NCBI GenBank assembly: GCA_002794785.1
Contig: NBBA01000002.1
Span: 248,001-312,000 of the forward strand
Direction: 5' to 3'
Origin: Coniferiporia sulphurascens
Taxonomy: Eukaryota > Basidiomycota > Agaricomycetes > Hymenochaetales > Hymenochaetaceae
Length of the DNA stretch: 64,000 bases
Part shown: piece by piece, positions 55,271 through 64,000 of the stretch
Position numbering within the stretch: position 1 is the stretch's first letter
Layout of the letters: each line of letters starts with the position of its first letter
The notes under the pieces: model-generated
What the model was told of the DNA's origin: nothing
Database searches by the model: none
What the model saw: only the letters and a program-made list of their open reading frames with translations
Made by a program: the position numbers and the translations under genes

Positions 55271-56790
55271 TCAGGTCCCAGCGTCCTTCGATCCGCCACT
55301 TAAACTTCGGAAGAACTCCGCGTACGCGTAGTCCACGTCGAACAGGAGCTGCAGTGTGAGATTACCGGAGGGGCGGAAGAGGGGGGTAGAAATGAGTAAG
55401 CGGTATGCCTTCAGGTATCGCGAGATGGGAAAAGCACGGGTGTGAGAACGGCAATACGCGAATGTCAAAAGGGAAAGAAGGACGGAGGGCCCATCGATCG
55501 AAAGTGAATTGTATTTGTGGAAACCTTCGACGTAAAGAGCATATGACGAGACAGGTCCGGACGAAAGAAGGGGTAGAAAGACGCAGGGTGCACAAGGGGC
55601 GAGAACAAAAGAACACCGCTTGCTGCCAGTTCAAAGAGCGATCTCCAAACGCATGGACACTCACCTGCCGAGACTGTTCCTCCGAGATCTCTTCTGAAGC
55701 CTTCATGCCGTTCAGCGTAATCAGCCTAAAGGTTCAAGAGCCAAGAACACGATGTGGGGGAGGGAGGGAGCCACAATATCAATCAGTTAATGATCCGACG
55801 TTGATGTATGTGTGACAAACGCGGAAGCAGGGGGCCAGCCTCCCAAGTTCACATCGGCTCTCGGTACAGATAAATCGCCAAGCGAGTGCGGAAGGCCGTT
55901 TCGCAACGGAATAGGAAACAAAAAGTACAGGGCAGGACAGAACGGAGAAAATACAGGCACGAAAAGAAGAACCGAACACACGAACGCACAAGACACAAGG
56001 AAAAGTAAAAGAGAACGAAATGGCCAAAACAGAAAGAAGTGGCGGAAGTAGAGAAGTGAGAGTCACGCACCAAGAGACCATGCGGCTGCGGCCCTCCCAG
56101 TCCTTGCTTGCCTTGAAGCGCGCGTAGTTTGTCATGAGTGCCTGGAGGATCGGGTGCAGCTGGTCCTTCGCGTGCATACGCAGCTTGAGCGCGTCCATGA
56201 ACGTGATGAAGCTCTGTTCCGTCGCAATTTTCTCAGCCAGCACTAAGTGGGGAAACAGCATGCCGCGGACTAACCTGCGTCGTTTCTGCGACCCACTTGC
56301 CCGTCTCCGGGCCTGCCTCACTCGAATGCTCAACCGTCGCGGGCACACCCACCCTGATGCGGTGCAGCGCAGCGGGATGGTCCATCTAACATGACGCACC
56401 CGCAGATCGATCAGACCACACCCCGTCTCGCGGAGCCAGAAATCGATAGAACGCACCCGATAGCGAGCCATAAACTCTTCAATCGACGGCACGTCGTCGC
56501 CCACAAGCTTAAGCATCGTCATATACTGCGACAACAGCCTCGTGCACGCCGGAGAATACCTCTTCACCACGCGCAGCACACTAAGCTCAGCGACGTCCAA
56601 AACATAGAAGCCATGAGCAGAGTACTCACTCTGCAGCGGGGACCGAATCACGCACATATGCGCGCTCGAGGTAATCAAGCGCAACGATAATACCGAAGAG
56701 CGTCGCGAGCAGCCCGTAGCGCTCGCGCTCGGCGTTCGTAGTGTGCAGCCGCACCTCCTCGTCGAGTGACAACGGTGCCTGGGCTGCCAT
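55271..56790 (-). CDS. VPS28: ESCRT-I subunit VPS28
   Basis: VPS28 is a subunit of ESCRT-I, which sorts ubiquitinated cargo into multivesicular bodies. ATG at 56790 gives MAAQAPLSLDEEVRLHTTNA, ERERYGLLATLFGIIVALDY and LERAYVRDS. Later exons encode YSPACTRLLSQYMTMLKLVG, VPSIEEFMARYR, ATEQSFITFMDALKLRMHAK, DQLHPILQALMTNYARFKAS and DWEGRSRMVSW. A small exon encodes NGMKASEEISEEQSRQ and the last exon LLFDVDYAYAEFFRSLSGGS to a stop at 55271. The Vps28 core and the C-terminal four-helix domain are both present. Introns are 40-320 bases with GT-AG ends; the longest separates the MVSW exon from the NGMKASEE exon. Full length, no lesion. Confidence 0.95.
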
Positions 56791-58260
56791 GTCCCTTGGC
56801 AAAGTTTAGTTACGGAAGCGTATCGCGATTTCTTGCTGCCTTCCGTTCAACTCCAGACAACTTTGACTCCTGGCCGATGCAAAACCTTGAGCACGTAGTT
56901 CGTAGTTCGTAGTTGTGAGGTTAACAGCGCCCCTAGCCGAGTCCCCTCGTCGGTGACGAATATAGTCACACCTCTCGGTTACGAGATCCGGCGCGGAGAT
57001 TTAAACCAGCGTCTATATCAAGCAAATAGCCGGCCAGCCAAAGCCGGAACTCTATATTCTAATAAGTGTACTCGTACAAACAAACAAAACAAACAAACAT
57101 TTCTCCACGGAAAAAAAAGGAAAAACACGCAATACACGAAGGAGGCTTAGCTCGCGTATAGACGAACAAGAATAAAAGAAAGCAACTGGAAAGAGGGCGG
57201 CAGAAAAAACGATAGTATATGTGGTATGGGACGTAGCCACCTAATTCAACAACCCGTCTGCACAAATGGTTCCTAGTGCGCAGCATCGCGCACCAATGTA
57301 TAAATTCACGACGGAGAGAGAAAAAAACGAGCTACAAGCCCACACCAAAAAGGAAAAAAAAAAAAACAAGCCAGTGGACATTCGTTTCCTCATAACAAAA
57401 ACAAAAGCAAAACCGAACCGAACCCCAACTTCAAATCCACTCGCGAACCCAAAGAAGGCAATCCGGGGTCGACAAAGTCGAAGGGGAGGTAGAGAGGGGG
57501 GCAAGGGAGAAGGCGACGAGAAGCGTAAAAAGCCATACCCCCCCCGCTCGCGGAAACATACGTACATACCAGGAAACCACCTCGGATAAAGCGGCAAATA
57601 TTTACTCAGAAGGAAGGAAAAAGGGGAGAGGGAGGAAGGGGATAAACGAAGGGAAGAAGGACAGGCGGAACGGAAATCGGGAAATCGAATTGATAGAAAA
57701 AGGGGGAAGGGGGCGCGTTCGTTAATTGCCTCCGCGGTAAGGGGCGGGGGAAGGACGGGGACGGGGACGGGGACGGGGACGTAAGCGAAGACTTCTGCCC
57801 AATAGGGGAATCAGCGTGAAATGAAACGTCGGCGGAACGGAACGGAGAAAGGCAGGCCAGGAACGAGAACAGAGACAGGGGGAGGGGGGGAAATGAAGGA
57901 ATATCAAAAAATGGAATGGAGAGCAAGCAGAGAGAGAGAGAGAGAGAAAGGAAAACAAATTTGATAATAAGACACCATGCAAATATTTATTTCGATAGCG
58001 AAAGCGAGAGACCAGAACCAGAGAAGCAGAGGAGAGCGCAGCGATTGGAGGGTCCGATTGAGAGCGTGTAGTGGTGGTGTGGATTGAGTCATAAATACAA
58101 TTGGGTGAGTGAGAGCGTGACCAAGTTAACCCCAAGACCCAAAACGTCATAGAAGGAAAGAAAAAAAGAAAGAGAGAAAGAAAACGGAGAGGAGGAGAGA
58201 TGAGGCTGTCGAGGGGACCATGCCAGCAGACGTCCGCCCGAAACGACTTGTTCAACAGGA
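56791..58260. other. Intergenic, extremely purine-rich on the plus strand
   Basis: The upstream region of VPS28 occupies the first bases. From about 57470 to 58200 the plus strand is dominated by A and G (GAGAGAGAG and AAAGAAAGAGAGAAAGAAAA tracts). It probably contains the 3' UTR of the zinc-module gene, whose mRNA would be polypyrimidine there. No gene is recognised; long open frames on both strands are due to low complexity. Confidence 0.5.
57757..57780. repeat. (GGGGAC)4 microsatellite
   Basis: Four exact GGGGAC units, with G4-type runs able in principle to form a G-quadruplex on the plus strand. Confidence 0.9.
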
Positions 58261-61200
58261 TCAATCACGCAGGCGCACGCGGTCGCCTTCCTGTACAAGC
58301 TCCCCCGACTTCGCGAGCGACGAAACGACGCGCGTCACCTCTTGCACGTCGAAATCCTCATGCTTGTCCGTCGGCATCGCCGCATTCAGGTAGTTCACCA
58401 GCGCGCCGATGGACAGCTCGTCCGTGCGTTCGTACGTCGTCCTGAACAGATACCGCACAGAGATCGAGACGAAAGTCAGCCTGTTCCAGCCAAGAGGGGA
58501 ATAAGAGCGGGTAAGCCTACGTCTTTACCAAATACAGAACAAGAAGAGGATAAAACGTACCGGCCGTTCGGCGTTACTAAGTCCGCAGCACCGTGCGGTA
58601 CCTCCACGCGACGGCGGGAGTGAGGGTACGTCTGGCCGCGGACATGCGCACGGTCATAGCCGTGTCCATGCCCATGCCCATGACTATACCCCTTCCGGCG
58701 CTCGCGCTCCTTCATCTCTTCGAGATTAACAGCCATCTCAACGTCCGCTCGTCCCTCCGCATCATTATCATTCTCGTCCTCATCCATGGACACGTCATTC
58801 GAAGTCGAATGCGAGCGCGACACCGACGCAGACGGCACGACGTACGTATACGCACTAGTATACCTGCCCGGCCCAGGTGCACCCGCTCCCGAGCGCGGGA
58901 CATGCGGTGAGGCAGCAGACAGCTTATACCGCCCGAACTCGCTCCCCACGCCATTCTGCGCGTGTGGCGTGGCTCGCATATATGCATGACCACCATGACC
59001 GTCGAGCTTGCGCTTCGGCGCGAAGCGCCTCGCCTCACCATGCCCGTCGGGGACGTCATCGTCCGAATCCATATCGAGGGGACGTGTGCGCCCGTCTGGA
59101 CTCATATGGTCGTCATCTGAGTCAAGCTCGTCTTCGAGTTCGCCCTCTCCGTCGAGGTCACCGCCCAGACGCGACGAGCCGTGTCCTGAGAGCTCATATC
59201 GAGCGGAGGACTGCTCATACGGCCCGCTGTGAACGGAAGAGAACGAGTAGTCGTGCGCTTTCTCTTGACGACGTTGGCTGTACAAAAAGGGAAGGGGGGC
59301 GTAGTCAGCTACTCATTCAAATTAAATTTCATAAATAGAACGGAAATCGAAATTTAAGATAAAATGAAAACCGGAAATGAAATGAAAAGGAAAAATAGTA
59401 AACGAGAAATTAATGAAAGGACCCTACTCACTACCTCGTAAGGCACTTGCCGCGATGCTGATGCCACGGGTACGCGCAGAACGAGCTATCCTGGCGGAGT
59501 TGCACCCACTTGCCGCACAGGCTACAGAACACACGGTTCGGCTCGACCTCCTTCAGCAGCGGGTCCGCACGCAGTGCCGCCGCGCGCTGCTCCGCATTCC
59601 TGCGGCGTGAGTCCTGTGCGCTCGAGCCGCCCGCACCGAGATGAAGGTCCTTGAACCCCGCACGGGGCGAGCTCGACGCAAGTGAGCTTGGCGTCGTATG
59701 TGGCGAGCCTGCCGCGAGCGCAGAGAGAGACGGTGCGGGGAGCGATCCTAGTGAAGGCGCTGCGGCGCGCGTGGACGTCAGTGTCGTCGAGGTCGACGAG
59801 GGCGAAGTCGTGGAGAGGGAGCGCATTGTGGAGCGCGAGACAGGCGGGTGGTGCGAGGTGTGCTGCGCCGCTGGCCTGGCGCCTTCAGTAACGGCGGAGC
59901 CATTAGGAGACGCGACACCGTTCGTTGCTGTTCGTCCGGGGGACGTCAATCCCGGCTCCGATCGCGTTTCCGCTGGGAGGACTCTGGTTCCCGCAAATTA
60001 AATAATATAAAATAAAAGGAAAGTGGGAGCGTCAGCGATGAGAGTCAACAAAACGAATCAGGATTGGCCACAAGTGTGGGAGCGAGCACAGTGACAAAGG
60101 GAGGGGAGAAGAGGTATGCAGGACTGGGAAATACAAAAAATAAAAATGACTGACTGCCTGAACGACAACCTAGTCGGAGGTGTCCGCGCACGACACTCTT
60201 CTCTATGAGCGTGCCAGCTCTGCAGCGCGTCGAAGCCCCCGTCTGCACGAATAGGGATCCAGCGGTCGCAGTGTGCACACATGACGCGCTCGGCGTCAAA
60301 CCTGCGAACGTCCGGATCCCCAAGCAAGATAGCGTTCCGGCCCTCGGCAGCGACTGAAGACTTGGCATTCGAATTTCTGAACGCACGCCCCCACCATTAC
60401 CAAAAATAAACCCAAATTGAGAACGGACGCATGATAAGGGACCGTTCATGTGTGTGGAATGTGCGTTTCCAGACCGAATTACGGCACCGTCGCATCGTCG
60501 CATTGTCAGGTCGTTGGGAAAAGAGCACCACAGAAGGAAACAGGATGCACCAGACAGCGCATGCAGGAGACGGAAAGGAGGAAGGGAAAAATTTACCCGA
60601 ATCAGTAACCAGCGAAGATAAAGCGAGAATAAGACAGAAGAAAAAACGACGAAGGGGGACGCGAATAGAGGAAGAACATGGAAGGGAAGGGGCTAAGGAA
60701 ACGTCCTCACGCTTTTTTAGAGAGACAGCTTTTGCGGTGGGCGTCCCACGGGATCGAACAGTAGGTCGAATTCGGACGGAGACGGATCCATTTGTTACAT
60801 GAGCCGCAGAGGACGCGATAGGCCTCGTACTGAGCCACATAGGGATCAGTCCGGAGGTATTCAATGCGCTCTTCCTCGGTGCGTTTAGCGCGTCGCTTTT
60901 TTAGGGGCGGGTTCGCCATCGTGTCCGCGGTAGTTTCTGGCGTAAACACAAATGGCTCGGGGCGAGGCGCTTCCTGCGAACGGCTGGAGGGATGACACAG
61001 AAGGGGAAGACATCAGGTCAGATACGCATTCATCGGGAGCACGGATAAATTTAAATATATGCGGGAAATGGGGGGATAAAACTCACCACTGTTCACGATG
61101 AAGGTTCCAAAGTCTCAGTGTGAAGACACCTGACTGGGGATCACGGAAGGGGATGCTCTCCCCACAGGTGCTGCAGACTGCAAGACCCTTCTCGACGTCG

Positions 61201-61937
61201 TCGGCGGAGGGAGTCTGTCCCGCAGGCGTGTCGGCCTGAGACGGGGACGCGCTCGAGCGTGAGCGTGAGCGCCTGTCAGCGGGATGCTCCGGTTCGTTCT
61301 TGGGTGGCGCCGCGAGGGAAAGCGCGCCGATAATCTCAGTTGGCGAGTTAGACTCGCGGCCTTTGGTGCTCGCGGCCGATGCAGATACGGGGGACATGGG
61401 AGATTCGCGTTTGAGCGAGCTGGTTATATAACGAGATTAGACCTGAAATATGCAAAGGGACAAAAGGCGTGAAACGCACGGTGAAGGCAGTGTGGCCACG
61501 CGAGCCGGTGCAACAGATCTGGGAGAGTAAACTCAGACAAAAAGATCGAGTAAGGAAGATAGCGGAGGGGACATACACTGATTCCATCGAGAGCCGTGAG
61601 CGCAGACGGGCTGGCTGGTACAGCTAGAAGCCGCTGCTGCGGAACCTAGATTGCGAGAGGACTCAGGAGACACGTAGGGCGACGCGATGGGTGGTAGCGT
61701 TGAGGGCGTCGTGGACGGCGGGTGCGGCGGGGGGGCGCGAGGGGCGGAGGGAGGGAGGGAGATATGGGGGAGGGGGGGCGGCAGAAACGCAGGCCCGACA
61801 TCTTGTGCTAAAATACAGACCGGGGGGGAATCTGGAACAGGGAAGAGGCCCAGAAATTTGGAAAACAAACAAATGACATTTCGCACGGGGGTGGTAATAT
61901 TCCATATCCGGGAAAAAGCACGGTCCCCCGGGCGCAT
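58261..61937 (-). CDS. Protein with four tandem Cys2HisCys modules, one per exon
   Basis: A multi-exon gene of unknown function; it reads in-frame through GT-AG introns from an ATG at 61937 (MRPGDRAFSRIW; start uncertain) to a stop at 58261. Module 1 (61083-61397) is CSTCGESIPF...LWNLHREQC; its last Cys codon is split by the intron. Module 2 (60707-60980) has CGSCNKWIRL...PWDAHRKSC. Module 3 (60170-60370) has CAHCDRWIPI...SWHAHREEC, and module 4 (59431-59949) CSLCGKWVQL...PWHQHRGKC. The consensus is C-x2-C-x(19-21)-H-x3-C with W and R at fixed places. The 58476-59285 exon is acidic and Ser/His-rich, with an HGHGHGHG run. A short C-terminal exon (TTYERTDELSIGALVNYLNA, EVTRVVSSLAKSGELVQEGD) looks like a winged-helix end. 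Likely nuclear, nucleic-acid or protein binding. Confidence 0.7.
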
Positions 61938-64000
61938 GGTGTCACAGAAATTGAATCAGCCATCGCAGAACCCGCGCGAGAGGGGCGTCCTTTATTCCTG
62001 GCGTCCGGATTGCGTCTTCGCTGTTCTCTGGCCAGATCAGGCCATCGCGAGCAGTCCTGCATCATGTTCGGGCTGATTCTGCAGGACGGCGTGTTTCTTC
62101 GTGCGTCCTAGGGGATATGCAGGCAGAGCCGCTGGCGCAGTGACTGGGGGCCACCGGGCGGTTCGAGATCGGGCCAAACCTTGTGCGATCTGCATTGCAG
62201 CCCAGGCCTTGTCCGCCCCCGCTTACTATTGCCGTTTATGGTCCGCGCATACACTCGCACAGTCGACGCAGACTCTCTCTCTCCCCCTCACGACCGCCGT
62301 GGGCCCGTCCATAAGGACCGACCGCCGTCGACTCGCGATTATGTGGCCGCCAACGAGGCCGAGTCGCCACCGCTGCCCAGAAACGCGAAATGTCTCCGTG
62401 TGGAAGCCCGGGCGTGACAGATCCCATGTCCCAAAAAGGCAATTCCAGGCAACGTAACTCTATCTCCACGATCGGAATATTCCAGCGTTCCTGGGTCGTT
62501 TCCCCAGACGAGGCCGACCCGTCCTAACTTTCCAGCTGCCGCCCGCGCCCTTCTTCGCCCTCTGTGGGCCTTTTTTTCACATGTCGCCATCACAGGAAAA
62601 CGCTGCCTGTATTCGGCTTCCCTCTTCCCGGTTCCCTGCCATACCGCACCCCCCTTTCATGTTCTTCTCTTTTTGATTTCCTGATTTCCTCACAGCTCCC
62701 CGAGGCACAGAACACAGACGCTGGGACAACACCCCCTTCTCAGAAAAGAACGATCAAGCGAACGCCTATGCGTCATTCAATCTCTTTTTGAAAAATTTTC
62801 TGTTTGATGGGTGAACATCCGCCGTGGCGACGTCCTCAGTCCCCAGCCATTCCCATCCGCTTCCATCCGTCAGACCCCATGTTTTACCGCATCCATCCCC
62901 CCTCTCGAAACCTAAGATACCCTAACAGATCATTTACACTCCATCATGCACATCATCAGTTCGCAAAACATCATTCATCTCACACCGCCTGAATTCTGAT
63001 ATCAAACTCCAAACACGGCGCCAAAGCAAGGCATCCATGTAATTGATCCACGGCCCACGATCGAATCCGTCCGACAGACCTTTGTATCATAAACAATAAA
63101 CAATAAACACTTATGTATATATTAATTATAGTCCATTCAACAACAACGATCGCCGGCGTCTGCGATTGCACAGCAGAATTAGACCACGCCCTTTCGCACT
63201 CACGACTGCCCCGAGTCCGAGTCCGAGTCCCGACTGCATCTGTCGGGGCCTTTCAAAGGGGAGTGGGTGGTGAAGGGGCGTGAAGGGGGCCCTCTTCTAC
63301 CGAATTCGTATTTCTGGACCTGTCCCGGGCCCCGCCTTTCCTCCGCTTGGCTGAACTCAAAGCAAGCAATTCAATGAAGATCGCTCAACCCCTTCCCTCG
63401 TCTTCTTGTTTTCCGCCCTCGCCTCGCCTCGCCCCGTCTCTCCGCCTTCTTTACTCGGCCCCAGAACCGTATACTGTATGTATTTACAAACCAATAAGGA
63501 CCCTCTCTTTCCCCTCTCCAATTGTGCTTGGTCCAGTTCAGCACACCTCACACATGACCTTCGTGCGACGCGTATGATGACTCGGATGTGTGCACCGTCG
63601 CAGCCCAAGCTCCTCGGGAGCGGTGATAGCGAGCGCCTCTTTAGGACAAATCATCCAGACAATTCACTCAGACAAAATCCCCCTCGCCCAAGTTCACGGC
63701 ATGGGTATGCCGCACTTCCTCCAACTCCGGTATCTTCCAGGCATGTCCAACGCCCGGAGAACGAAGGCGAAGACGAAGACGAGAAGAACAAGCCACAGAC
63801 ACCGCATTCGTGTCGCGCCAGCAACAGCCTGAGACAGCAAGCGAACATACCATTACCATACCAATACCATACAACACCACGGCATGATAGCATAACACCC
63901 CTCTCTCCCCTGCGCGCCCTCGCTAACGCACGCTTCCCTGCAATTCCACTACCGCTTCCCCTCCCAAAGCATAACGAAACGACTAACCCAACCTACCAAC
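61938..64000. other. Upstream region of the zinc-module gene; no recognisable gene
   Basis: Presumed promoter and possible leader exons of the minus-strand gene, then GC- and pyrimidine-rich sequence with short frames on both strands. None shows a domain. The window ends before the next gene can be identified. Confidence 0.35.

Noticed and set aside
1..64000. tRNA or rRNA genes
   Set aside because: I looked by eye for B-box-like GTTCGAATC motifs with a matching A box and acceptor stem and found no convincing case; a covariance-model scan such as tRNAscan-SE would be decisive.

Overview
The window is nuclear DNA of a filamentous basidiomycete, most likely an Agaricomycete. The evidence is short GT-AG introns, a family of multi-pass DUF6534-like membrane proteins typical of mushroom-forming fungi, and clearly eukaryotic housekeeping genes (VPS28, NOP8-like, mitochondrial GcvT, GLTP). 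All assignments come from reading the sequence and its translations; no database was searched.

Two compartments are visible. Positions 1-41.8 kb hold a co-oriented family of five DUF6534-like genes (A 1443-3311, B 11735-13654, C 15898-17745, D 33869-35788, E 39067-40936, all minus strand). They are interleaved with mobile elements, a segmental duplication (15376-19975 and 33405-37143), a decayed six-hairpin-glycosidase gene (20343-22667) and a paralogous pair of genes of unknown function (23.5-25.1 kb and 49.8-50.8 kb). Positions 41.8-62 kb are mostly single-copy genes: glycine-cleavage T protein (minus), divergent NOP8-like RRM protein (plus), an AT-hook protein (minus), a GLTP-domain protein (minus), VPS28 (minus) and a protein with four tandem Cys2HisCys modules (minus). 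I recognise nothing in the last 2 kb.

The main discovery is a pair of parallel LINE/parasite systems. LINE-1 (4516-11207) and LINE-2 (26299-32969) are full-length non-LTR retrotransposons with ORF1 zinc knuckles and an ORF2 carrying endonuclease, reverse transcriptase and RNase H. Each has target-site duplications and a poly(A) tail. Each is accompanied by a miniature element of about 0.84-0.86 kb that starts with the same 5' terminus, ends with the same 3' terminus and poly(A), has its own target-site duplication, and carries an unrelated interior: mini-1 at 18726-19561 (partner of LINE-1) and mini-2 at 37604-38460 (partner of LINE-2). LINE-2 and mini-2 share a GC hairpin about 48 bases upstream of poly(A); its stem sequence differs but its pairing is kept, so it is a candidate recognition structure for the reverse transcriptase. 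The segmental duplication supplies the exact empty site for mini-1 (36755-36768), which proves the insertion and dates it after the duplication.

Other nested events are a solo LTR in the LINE-2 endonuclease (28627-29162), whose removal with one target repeat restores the frame, and mini-2 inserted in a MITE-like element (37222-38525) packed with AGTTATAACT palindromes. Both LINEs are now inactive. Every premature stop seen in the LINEs and in the glycosidase relic's first exon is TGA, as expected from C-to-T decay of CGA or TGG codons.
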